From NCBI GenBank assembly GCA_002339165.1, contig DDJS01000114.1, forward strand, positions 8,530 to 16,746: 8,217 nucleotides of DNA, read 5' to 3'. The notes beneath the pieces were generated by a model. That model was not told the origin of the DNA. It made no database searches and saw only the letters and a program-made list of their open reading frames with translations. The first letter of the stretch is position 1; every line of letters begins with the position of its first letter. The translations under genes and the position numbers were made by a program. This document shows, piece by piece, positions 1-6,223 of the stretch. Source of the stretch: Cellvibrionales bacterium UBA2618. GTDB lineage: Bacteria; Pseudomonadota; Gammaproteobacteria; Pseudomonadales; Porticoccaceae.

Positions 1-90
1 TGCCCGTCTGCCCAAGATCACCCTGCATGGCATTATTTTTTACAGCGCCAAGTTGCGCTGTATCGTGCGTTAATTTTTGCCTTCGAATAG
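1..90 (+). CDS. Possible C-terminal end of an unrecognised gene (partial)
   Basis: Reading from base 1, 29 sense codons run to a TAG at 88-90. The peptide ends in a helix-like stretch rich in aromatic and aliphatic residues (HPAWHYFLQRQVALYRALIF, then AFE). Codon choice resembles that of the firm genes in the window. I do not recognise the family. The call is weak because two other readings are also open to the left edge: a plus frame ending at 71-73, and a minus frame that could start with ATG at 28 (MQGDLGQTG...). None has a decisive signal. If real, this gene would end about 410 bases before the next one. Confidence 0.25.
   Translation, partial: CPSAQDHPAWHYFLQRQVALYRALIFAFE
41..62. repeat. 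Perfect 8-bp inverted repeat with a 6-nt loop
   Basis: TACAGCGC (41-48) and GCGCTGTA (55-62) are exact reverse complements around the loop CAAGTT. A T-rich run (33-40) sits immediately to the left on the plus strand, so the element does not look like a rightward intrinsic terminator, which needs the T-run on the right. In the minus direction the run following the hairpin is A-rich. It may lie inside the possible partial gene 1-90. The function is unknown; it could be an operator, part of a coding sequence, or chance. Confidence 0.4.
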
Positions 91-501
91 TGCCTGACAA
101 ACATTGTCGCGCAAACGTCGCTAGTCACCTCATCTGCCCCACCCAGTAGTAGTGGCCTGTCAATTAGCCTAAAATTAGCATTTGATAGTATCTAATGGCA
201 ACCGCTATGCTCTCTGTTTGGTGGGCCATAGGTCTGTCGACGCCAAAATAAAATTCGAGTCTGGGTCGCATTGATCATGGCTCCCTTAAGCGCAGATAAA
301 CCATCTATTGATGGACGTTGATCGTGCTTATTACGGCCCGTGATTGCAAAATTTCGGCAGTCACTTCTTCAATGCTCAAAATTTAAAGGCAGACGGCTTC
401 GCTTTGACGTTGGCGGCCGGGTAGGGGTGCTACGCAGAGCCTCTAGCATCGCAGCACTAACCGCTAAAATCACATAAATTACTATTATAAGGTCGAGTAT
501 T
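91..501. other. Long intergenic region with no convincing gene
   Basis: All frames on both strands are broken by stops, and I see no coding sequence, tRNA or repeat family in these 411 bases. Two weak hairpins are visible: CCATC/GATGG at 301-314 with a 4-nt loop, and GGTGCTA (426-432) with TAGCATC (444-450), which has one G-U pair and an 11-nt loop. The second lies about 50 bases before the next gene and could sit in its leader. The last 40 bases are AT-rich, with TAAAAT (465-470) and TATTAT (483-488) resembling -10 boxes, but no good -35 box lies at the right distance. A regulatory region or small RNA is possible but not supported. Confidence 0.5.
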
Positions 502-1368
502 ATGTCAAAAATAGCCTTCGTGGGGCTGGGAGTTATGGGTTATCCAATCGCTGGGCATCTGTCGGTTGCGGGGCACGATGTGTGCGTTTTTAACCGCACG
601 GAGGAGCGGCGAGTGGACTGGATCGCGAACTATTCTGGCCGCTGGGCGTCGTCGCCAGCGGAGGCGGCCGTCGGGGCCGATATCATCCTTTGCTGCGTTG
701 GAGGCGACGACGATTTGCGTGAGGTCACGCTTGGAGAGCATGGAGTGTTAGTAACCATGCAATCTGGGGCACTGTTGATCGATCACACTACAGCGTCAGC
801 AGTCGTGGCTCGCGAAGTGGCTGAAAAGTGTGCTGAGCGTGGGCTTGGGTTTGTCGATGCACCCTTGTCAGGTGGCCAGGCTGGGGCATTAACAGGCCGC
901 TTGTCGATTATGTGCGGTGGCACCGAAGAACACTATTTACAAGCTCAGACGGTGATGAATTGCTACGCGCTGCGCATGCTACGCCTGGGGAATGTCGGTA
1001 GCGGACAGCTGACAAAAATGGCCAATCAAATTTGTATAGCGGGCTTGCTGCAAGGGTTGTCGGAGGGCATAGCCTTTGCTAAAAATTCTGGCTTGGATCC
1101 ATTGCAAGTGCTCGAAGCGATTGGTCAAGGCGCGGCTGGATCCTGGCAGATGCAGCATCGCGGCACAACGATGGTGGCCGATGACTATGACTTCGGCTTT
1201 GCGGTCGACTGGATGCGCAAGGATTTGGCAATTTGCTTAGCAGAGGCGCGCGCTAACGGATCCGACCTGCCGGTGACTGAATTGGTCGATAGTTTTTATG
1301 CCGAGATTCAAGATATGGGCGGTTATCGCTGGGATACCTCGAGTTTATTGCGCCGACTACCGAAGTGA
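502..1368 (+). CDS. 3-hydroxyisobutyrate dehydrogenase-family NAD(P)-dependent oxidoreductase
   Basis: This 288-residue soluble protein matches the usual length of beta-hydroxyacid dehydrogenases (MmsB, GarR/GlxR, GLYR1), which oxidise a beta-hydroxyacid to the semialdehyde or run the reverse reaction. Seen: the dinucleotide motif GLGVMG at residues 8-13; NRT at 31-33 after the second strand, a pattern that usually favours NADP(H); the substrate-binding signature DAPLSGG at 119-125; and GSGQLTKMAN at 166-175 with the family's catalytic lysine at K172. The C-terminal helical part carries the family-like GFAVDWMRKDL segment. The start ATG has AAGG at 489-492, nine bases upstream. The gene stands alone and converges on the rubredoxin gene. 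The substrate (3-hydroxyisobutyrate, tartronate semialdehyde or another) cannot be assigned from sequence. The neighbouring acyl-CoA racemase makes branched-chain metabolism a guess only. Confidence 0.93.
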   Translation: MSKIAFVGLGVMGYPIAGHLSVAGHDVCVFNRTEERRVDWIANYSGRWASSPAEAAVGADIILCCVGGDDDLREVTLGEHGVLVTMQSGALLIDHTTASAVVAREVAEKCAERGLGFVDAPLSGGQAGALTGRLSIMCGGTEEHYLQAQTVMNCYALRMLRLGNVGSGQLTKMANQICIAGLLQGLSEGIAFAKNSGLDPLQVLEAIGQGAAGSWQMQHRGTTMVADDYDFGFAVDWMRKDLAICLAEARANGSDLPVTELVDSFYAEIQDMGGYRWDTSSLLRRLPK

Positions 1369-1407
1369 TACGTAAGTCGGCGCATCTATGTTTGCGAGGC
1401 TAAATGC

Positions 1408-1438
1408 TGGCCGCTGCGAATAGGTACCACAGCGGCCA
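1408..1438. terminator. Probable bidirectional terminator between convergent genes
   Basis: TGGCCGCTG (1408-1416) and CAGCGGCCA (1430-1438) form a perfect, GC-rich 9-bp stem around a 13-nt loop containing the palindrome GGTACC. It lies in the 83-base gap between the stop of the rightward dehydrogenase (1368) and the stop of the leftward rubredoxin fusion (1452), where a two-way terminator is expected. The following T-runs are poor on both strands (ATTATCGT to the right, GCATTTAG leftward), so efficient intrinsic termination is inferred mainly from position and stem strength. Confidence 0.55.
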
Positions 1439-1451
1439 TTATCGTCCAGCA

Positions 1452-2804
1452 CTAAATCATCAGGGGGCGGTTTTTCGCCCCGAGGGCGTTTCTTTGCTGG
1501 GTTGCTTCGCCCGTCAGTGCGAAGCCGAGTTGTTCGCCTTCAGGGCTGATATAACGGGCGATGATATTGTCGTCAGCGCCCTCTATCTGCCATTCTCCAT
1601 CCGCTTCTATCCCCGGGGGACTGACCACTACGGGGCACAGCGTGGTTTTCACTAGCACTGGCATTACGCCATAATTCACCTCGCCGGTTTGACCACACAA
1701 GACTCGCGCTAGCACTTTGGCGGCGGCATTGAGCGGTGCTATGTAGTAGAGTAAATGGCCATCAACTTCGGCACAATCGCCCAGCGCATAGACGTTTGGC
1801 GCGCTGGTCTGGAGCGATCTGTTGGTCAAAATGCCGCGGTTTGTCGCCAATCCAGCGCGCTTGGCGAGGTCTAGATCGGGGCGTACGCCAATCGCGCTGA
1901 GCACTAAATCTGCGGCGACTTCGTCACCATTGGCGAGAGTCGCTACGATACCATCGCCGGCGGAGTCGACCCGTTCAACCACTGTATTGAAATGGTAGCG
2001 GACACCGGCGTGTTCCAAGCGTCTTTGCACAGCGGCCGATGCCTCGGCTGGTAAAAGGCTACCCAGTACGGTAGTCATAGGTTCCACGGCCTCGACATCG
2101 AAGCCGGATGTAATCATGTCGTTAGCGTATTCACTGCCAATAAGGCCCGCGCCAATTATGAGAACTTTTTTCTTGCCTTGCATGGCCTGTCGGAAGACAT
2201 CGTAGTCGGTTAAATTATTGATACTGTAAACTCGATCTAAGCCGCTTCCGCTCAGTGGTGCGGCAATACTGCTGGCGCCCATGGCAATCACGAGTTTTTC
2301 GTAGTCAATCACCTGACCACCGGCGATCAGCTTTTGCGTCGCGGTGTCTATACTATCGACCTCGGTGTTTACTAGAACCTGAGCATTTAAATTGGCCGCC
2401 ATACCTTGCGATGATGCGGTGGCAAGGTCATCGGCGGTCTTACCCTTGGCATAGGCGGTAGACAGATTGGGCTTTGAATAGTAGCGACCATCGTCTGCGG
2501 TTAGCATGATCAGGGGCACGCGGGGGTCGTGGCTGCGAAACTCTCGGGCTAGATTATAGCCGGCCAAACCGGTTCCAATAATAACCACTGGACGTTGAGC
2601 CGCGGGCGCATTTTCGCTGTCTGCGCTATCGGTGGTAACTTCGACCATTTCAAAGTCTTCTTTGCCAACGCCACAGTCGGGGCACTCCCAATCATCTGGT
2701 ACGTCTTCCCAACGAGTGCCCGGTGCTATGTCGTCCTCGGGCCAGCCCTTGGATTCATCATAGAGCAAGCCACAGACCAAGCATTCCCATATTTTGTAGT
2801 TCAT
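1452..2804 (-). CDS. Rubredoxin-rubredoxin reductase fusion protein (NADH-dependent flavoprotein)
   Basis: This 450-residue protein joins two partners that are usually separate. Residues 1-56 are a complete rubredoxin with the Fe-binding cysteine pairs C8/C11 (CLVCG) and C41/C44 (CPDCG) and the family-typical stretch GWPEDDIAPGTRWED. An Ala/Ser/acidic linker (about 57-70) leads to a reductase of the AlkT/RubB type: FAD motif GTGLAG at 77-82, NAD motif GAGLIG at 218-223 with an acidic residue (E241) at the end of the next strand, which suggests NADH, and the second FAD motif YALGDCAEVDG at 339-349. The expected reaction is electron flow from NADH through FAD to the rubredoxin iron, then to an acceptor such as an alkane hydroxylase, or in oxygen/peroxide detoxification. 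AGAGGAT at 2814-2820 gives a good ribosome site, and an in-frame TAA lies just upstream, so the start is secure. The racemase gene ends 99 bases upstream, so the two may be co-transcribed. The acceptor is not encoded in this window. Confidence 0.93.
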   Translation of the reverse strand: MNYKIWECLVCGLLYDESKGWPEDDIAPGTRWEDVPDDWECPDCGVGKEDFEMVEVTTDSADSENAPAAQRPVVIIGTGLAGYNLAREFRSHDPRVPLIMLTADDGRYYSKPNLSTAYAKGKTADDLATASSQGMAANLNAQVLVNTEVDSIDTATQKLIAGGQVIDYEKLVIAMGASSIAAPLSGSGLDRVYSINNLTDYDVFRQAMQGKKKVLIIGAGLIGSEYANDMITSGFDVEAVEPMTTVLGSLLPAEASAAVQRRLEHAGVRYHFNTVVERVDSAGDGIVATLANGDEVAADLVLSAIGVRPDLDLAKRAGLATNRGILTNRSLQTSAPNVYALGDCAEVDGHLLYYIAPLNAAAKVLARVLCGQTGEVNYGVMPVLVKTTLCPVVVSPPGIEADGEWQIEGADDNIIARYISPEGEQLGFALTGEATQQRNALGAKNRPLMI

Positions 2805-2903
2805 TGCGTGTTTATCCTCTTATCTTTTTATTTGTGTCGGGAAGCGCGGTTTCGATAACAGCGTCCCGTAGTTTGTGTGTTGACGATTGTTACGGAGTTG
2901 AAT

Positions 2904-4082
2904 TTATCCCAGCGCGCCCGACGCGTTTAAAGTTTCAATGGTATTATCGTCTAAATCGAGTTCTTCTAAAATCTCTCGATTGTGGTAGCCCAGTGGAGCG
3001 CCGCTGTGACGATAGTTGATGTCGGCTGCCGACAATTTGAATGGACTGCCGATTTGGCGTTGTTTCGTGCCGTCAAACGTATCGACGTCCACCAGCATGC
3101 CGCGCGATTGTAACTGTGCATGGTTGCAGGCCTCGTCAAATCTTAGCACCGGTTCCACGCAAACATCTTCATTGGCAAACACAGTTGTCCAATGGGCCAG
3201 TGTTTCGCCGCCAATAATAGCCATTAATAACTCGCGTGTCGCATCTTGTTGCCGCTGACTATGCTTTATGCCAAGCGTTTCTAAGCGAGGTTCGTCGAGT
3301 ATTTTTGCAAGTCCAGCGAGAAATTTCGGCTCTAGGCTACCGATTGACAGATAGCGACCGTCTGCAGTGGCGTAGTAGTCATAGAAGCTGCCACCATTGA
3401 GCGCGGTGGATTGCGGTTGTGGCGTTACTCCTGCGCCGAGATAGCCAGAACCAGCAAGGCTGTTGAGCGCGAATACGCCATCAGTCATGCTGACGTCTAC
3501 AGATTGGCCTTCGCCAGTCACATGCCGTTGGTTGACCGCCGCTAAAATCCCAACTAGGGCCTGCATGGAACCTCCTGCGAGATCGGCAACCTGAATGCCC
3601 ATCAAGGGTGTCGCTGCGTCGCGCCTTCCCGAGTAGCCATTGATACCGGCAATAGAGAGATAATTGATATCGTGACCCGCGCGCTGGCGGTAGGGGCCGG
3701 TTTGACCGTAGCCAGTCAAAGAGCAGTAAATAAGTCGAGGGTTTATGTTCCTTAAAATGGCATAACTCAAGCCGAGCTTATCCATCACGCCTGGTCGAAA
3801 TTGCTCGACTACGATGTCGTAGTCGAGCACCAATCGTTTGACTAGGGTAATCGCACTGGGAACTTTTAGATCGAGCGTCATGGCGCGCTTATTACGATTC
3901 AGCGTACTATGGGCCGTTGCTACGCCATCGGCGAACGGACCAGTGGTTCGCACCATATCTGCACGGTTAGGCGATTCTATGTGGATTACTTGGGCACCAA
4001 GATCGGCCATGACCATGGTCGCATAAGGCCCTGGTAATAGCGTGCTAAAGTCGAGGATTTTTAGGTTCGAAAGCGCCGTCAT
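2904..4082 (-). CDS. CaiB/BaiF-family acyl-CoA racemase-like protein (alpha-methylacyl-CoA racemase type)
   Basis: The 392-residue product belongs to the family III CoA-transferase fold. Seen: the N-terminal LPGPYATMVMADLGAQVI segment (about 16-33), FRPGVMDKLGL at 95-105, GYGQTGP at 124-130, GHDINYLSIAGI at 136-147 and VFANEDVCVEPVL at 301-313. The residues corresponding to the catalytic set of mycobacterial alpha-methylacyl-CoA racemase (His126, Asp156, Glu241) are all present as H137, D167 and E251, with near-constant spacing. This supports racemisation of 2-methylacyl-CoA thioesters, as needed before beta-oxidation of branched or sterol side-chain acids, over CoA transfer. The Asp is shared with the transferases, so the call is not absolute. 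The start ATG lacks a clear Shine-Dalgarno, but an in-frame TAA twelve bases upstream fixes it. It diverges from cysC and is followed on the same strand by the rubredoxin fusion. The physiological substrate is unknown. Confidence 0.88.
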   Translation of the reverse strand: MTALSNLKILDFSTLLPGPYATMVMADLGAQVIHIESPNRADMVRTTGPFADGVATAHSTLNRNKRAMTLDLKVPSAITLVKRLVLDYDIVVEQFRPGVMDKLGLSYAILRNINPRLIYCSLTGYGQTGPYRQRAGHDINYLSIAGINGYSGRRDAATPLMGIQVADLAGGSMQALVGILAAVNQRHVTGEGQSVDVSMTDGVFALNSLAGSGYLGAGVTPQPQSTALNGGSFYDYYATADGRYLSIGSLEPKFLAGLAKILDEPRLETLGIKHSQRQQDATRELLMAIIGGETLAHWTTVFANEDVCVEPVLRFDEACNHAQLQSRGMLVDVDTFDGTKQRQIGSPFKLSAADINYRHSGAPLGYHNREILEELDLDDNTIETLNASGALG

Positions 4083-4097
4083 TGTTATTTTTTACCA

Positions 4098-4121
4098 ATT
4101 ATAACTATCCCGTAGATTATA
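4098..4121 (-). promoter_or_regulatory. Two perfect TATAAT -10-like boxes upstream of the racemase gene
   Basis: Read on the minus strand, TATAAT occurs exactly at 4116-4121 and again at 4098-4103. The distal box would start transcription near 4109, giving a leader of about 27 nt before the ATG at 4082. The proximal box would leave a leader of under 10 nt. Neither has a good -35 hexamer at 16-18 bp: for the proximal box the best is TCGGCT, which matches 3 of 6, and for the distal box it is worse. The assignment rests on the perfect -10 sequence and the location in the divergent gap. Confidence 0.4.
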
Positions 4122-4251
4122 GCCGACTGTCGAGCTCTCTGGGTTTGAAATAATGCAATGGCAGTATCCTCGTCTGTGAGTAGCGGCTCTGTAGAAGGTG
4201 AGGTTCGCCATTCGCTTAAAGCAGCGTGTAGTACTCATGCATGCGACAGGC

Positions 4252-4276
4252 GCGTTTTACAAATCCAACAAAACGC
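4252..4276. repeat. Perfect 7-bp dyad overlapping the putative cysC promoter
   Basis: GCGTTTT (4252-4258) and AAAACGC (4270-4276) are exact reverse complements separated by 11 bases. The left arm overlaps the -35-like box and the right arm lies in the promoter spacer, where a dimeric repressor or activator could bind. The dyad does not match any operator I can name with confidence. It may be chance. Confidence 0.35.
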
Positions 4277-4284
4277 TCTACCAT
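4256..4284 (+). promoter_or_regulatory. Candidate sigma-70 promoter for cysC-sat
   Basis: TTTACA (4256-4261, 5 of 6 to TTGACA) is followed, after exactly 17 bp, by TACCAT (4279-4284, 4 of 6 to TATAAT). Transcription would begin near 4291, leaving about 25 nt before the cysC ATG. This is the best-spaced pair I found in the divergent gap. It is a pattern match only. Confidence 0.35.
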
Positions 4285-4315
4285 CTCGCCACTTCGAAAT
4301 CTTACGGCTTAGATT

Positions 4316-4933
4316 ATGGACGAGCAGGGATCAACCAACGTATTTTGGCACGCAGGCGATGTGACGCGCGAGGATCGCGGCAAGTTGATCGGTCAGCAGG
4401 GAGTGACGCTGTGGTTTACAGGGCTGTCTGGGAGTGGCAAGAGCACCATTGCCGTGGCCTTGGAAAAGGCACTATTAGTGCGAGGTAAGCTGTGCTATCG
4501 GTTGGACGGCGACAACGTTCGCCTAGGAATTAACAAAAATCTCGGATTCAGTGCGGCGGATCGAAGCGAAAATAATCGCCGTATCGGTGAGATTTGTAAA
4601 CTCTTTATCGACGCCAGCGTTATCGTATTATCGAGTTTTATCAGCCCCTACACGGCGGACCGACAAGCGGTCAGGGAGCTTCACGCCGCCGCGGGATTCG
4701 GCTTTGTCGAGGTCTATGTAGATTGCTCGTTGAGCGTGGCCGAACAGCGCGATCCGAAGGGCCTCTATCGACGTGCGCGGCGTGGTGAAATAAGTAATTT
4801 TACCGGCATCGATGACCCCTATGAAATTCCCGTTAATCCGGACATTCATCTGCGTTCAGATCATTTGAGTCTCGACGAGGAAGTGCGTGCCATTATCCAG
4901 CACCTCGAACAGCATAAGTTTATAGCGGTTTAA
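4316..4933 (+). CDS. cysC: Adenylyl-sulfate (APS) kinase
   Basis: CysC phosphorylates adenosine 5'-phosphosulfate at the 3' position with ATP to give PAPS, in the cytoplasm. At 205 residues it is of normal length. Seen: the family N-terminal VFWHAGDVTREDR region (9-21), Walker A GLSGSGKST (36-44), DGDN (64-67) of the APS site, the GFS..DR.ENNRR signature (77-89), SFISPY at 107-112 with S110 matching the phosphoserine of the E. coli enzyme, and the lid-region segments DPKGLYRRARRGE and NFTGIDDPYE. The start ATG is fixed by an in-frame TAG at 4310-4312. Its upstream sequence shows no clear Shine-Dalgarno, so translation initiation may be weak. The sat gene follows after 40 bases on the same strand, which puts both sulfate-activation steps in one probable transcript. 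No reductase or sulfotransferase is nearby. Confidence 0.96.
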   Translation: MDEQGSTNVFWHAGDVTREDRGKLIGQQGVTLWFTGLSGSGKSTIAVALEKALLVRGKLCYRLDGDNVRLGINKNLGFSAADRSENNRRIGEICKLFIDASVIVLSSFISPYTADRQAVRELHAAAGFGFVEVYVDCSLSVAEQRDPKGLYRRARRGEISNFTGIDDPYEIPVNPDIHLRSDHLSLDEEVRAIIQHLEQHKFIAV

Positions 4934-4963
4934 CCGCCCACCGATATCGGTTCAACAAACAAT

Positions 4964-4976
4964 GGAGTAACCCTTG
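4964..4976 (+). promoter_or_regulatory. Ribosome binding site and TTG start of sat, overlapped by ATG-GAG-TAA
   Basis: GGAG at 4964-4967 lies six bases before the TTG at 4974-4976, a good Shine-Dalgarno distance. An in-frame TAA at 4968-4970 rules out any longer start, and the first in-frame ATG downstream would remove about 45 conserved residues, so TTG is the only sensible start. An in-frame ATG at 4962-4964 reads only Met-Glu before that TAA, and its final G is the first G of the GGAG. Confidence 0.75.
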
Positions 4977-6155
4977 ATAAATCCGCATGGATCAACGACG
5001 CTGAACCCGCTACTTGTTCGCGACCAACAGCGATGTGAGCAACTTGTCGCCGAGGCACAGCAGCTACCTGAGTTACTACTCAACTCGGCAGCCGCGGCTA
5101 ACGTGGTGATGTTGGGAGCCGGTTACTTTAATCCGTTGACCGGATTTATGAATCTCGACGATGCGCTGAGTTGTGCTGAGAACATGCACACCTCAGACGG
5201 TCTGTTCTGGCCGGTGCCCATTATCAATCTGTGTGCGACTACGGCAGAAATACCTGCCGCCGGTAAAGTCGCGTTGCGCGACCCGAATGTTGTTGGACAT
5301 CCGGTGATTGCGATCATGGATGTCGATCGAGTCGAGTCGGTGAGCCGAGAGCAACTCGAATTTATGGCGCTGAAGATCTTTGCTACCGACGATCAGGAGC
5401 ACCCTGGGGTGGCGACTTTTTTAAGCCTCGGTTCGCAACTGGTGTCAGGCACTATCGAAGTATTAAATTTGAGCTATTTTCAATCTGACTTTCCAGACAC
5501 ATTTCAAACCGCGTATGAAATTCGTGCTGAAATTGCCGAGCGCGGATGGAAAAAAGTGGTGGCTTTTCAGACTCGTAATCCGATGCACCGTGCTCATGAA
5601 GAGCTTTGCCATATGGCGTTGAAGCGTCTCGACGCCGATGGCGTGATCGTCCACATGTTGCTGGGACGGCTCAAACCGGGAGACATTCCCGCAACCGTGC
5701 GCGATGACTGTATTCGCAAGATGGTGGAAGTCTATTTCGCAAAAAATTCAGTGATGGTTTCGGGCTACGGATTTGACATGCTCTATGCTGGCCCCAGAGA
5801 GGCAGTTTTACACGCAATTTTCCGTCAAAACATGGGTGCTACCCATTTAATTGTCGGTCGAGACCATGCCGGCGTCGGCGAGTATTATGGCGCTTTTGCA
5901 GCCCAAGATATATTCGTCGAGAGCGTTCCCAAGGGTGCTCTTGAAATCGAAATATTTTGCGCTGACCACACTGCGTATTCGAAAAAACTAGGTCGCGTGG
6001 TGATGATGAACGAAGTCGATGACCATCAAAAAGATGATTTTATTTTACTCTCTGGGACCGCAGTACGAGAGATGCTGGCCAAAGGTCAGTTGCCACCGCC
6101 GGAATTTTCACGCCCAGAAGTTGCGGAAATTTTGATGGGCTATTACCGACAGTAG
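4974..6155 (+). CDS. sat: Sulfate adenylyltransferase (ATP sulfurylase), single-subunit type
   Basis: Sat converts ATP and sulfate to APS and pyrophosphate. It is the homo-oligomeric form, unrelated to the CysDN enzyme of E. coli. The 393-residue length fits bacterial Sat without the C-terminal APS-kinase-like domain of fungal enzymes, consistent with the separate cysC upstream. Seen: the N-terminal INPHGS segment typical of the family, the PUA-like domain with GAGYFNPLTGFMN (48-60), QTRNPMHRAHE at 199-209 (the nucleotide/sulfate-binding QxRNP and HxxH loop), GRDHAG at 295-300 and ISGT-like LLSGTAVRE at 358-366. CysC-made PAPS would draw on its APS, and the favourable next step would help pull an unfavourable equilibrium. 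The start codon is TTG. The stop is followed after 68 bases by a VOC gene, with no terminator seen between, so read-through is likely. Confidence 0.96.
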   Translation: MINPHGSTTLNPLLVRDQQRCEQLVAEAQQLPELLLNSAAAANVVMLGAGYFNPLTGFMNLDDALSCAENMHTSDGLFWPVPIINLCATTAEIPAAGKVALRDPNVVGHPVIAIMDVDRVESVSREQLEFMALKIFATDDQEHPGVATFLSLGSQLVSGTIEVLNLSYFQSDFPDTFQTAYEIRAEIAERGWKKVVAFQTRNPMHRAHEELCHMALKRLDADGVIVHMLLGRLKPGDIPATVRDDCIRKMVEVYFAKNSVMVSGYGFDMLYAGPREAVLHAIFRQNMGATHLIVGRDHAGVGEYYGAFAAQDIFVESVPKGALEIEIFCADHTAYSKKLGRVVMMNEVDDHQKDDFILLSGTAVREMLAKGQLPPPEFSRPEVAEILMGYYRQ

Positions 6156-6159
6156 AGCA

Positions 6160-6210
6160 ATGGCACAAGGCATTATTGTCGGCGGCGAGAGCGACGTTAT
6201 AAATGAATGA
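6160..6210 (+). CDS. Possible 16-residue ORF between sat and the VOC gene
   Basis: An ATG four bases after the sat stop opens 16 codons (MAQGIIVGGESDVINE) ending in TGA at 6208-6210, just before the AGGAG of the next gene. No convincing Shine-Dalgarno precedes it, but ribosomes ending on sat could reinitiate there and couple sat to the VOC gene. It is short enough to occur by chance, and I recognise no family. Confidence 0.12.
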   Translation: MAQGIIVGGESDVINE

Positions 6211-6223
6211 CTCAGGAGTTTAA

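Noticed and set aside
1..28. A leftward gene starting with ATG at 28 (MQGDLGQTG...) and running off the left edge
   Set aside because: The frame is open from 124 to the edge, but there is no ribosome binding site before the ATG and too few residues to recognise a family. Left as an alternative to the rightward 1-90 reading.
404..433. TTGACG (404-409) with TGCTAC (428-433) as a promoter for the dehydrogenase gene
   Set aside because: The -10 candidate matches only two of six positions, with 18-bp spacing and a GC-rich spacer, so it is not supportable.
2904..4082. DMSP-processing CoA transferase (DddD-like), suggested by the family and the sulfur neighbours
   Set aside because: DddD is about twice as long with two CaiB domains. 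This is a single domain with the racemase catalytic set.
4158..4488. Two short rightward open frames in the divergent gap and the start of cysC
   Set aside because: They overlap the firmly identified cysC in other frames, and their products are compositionally odd, with no ribosome site.
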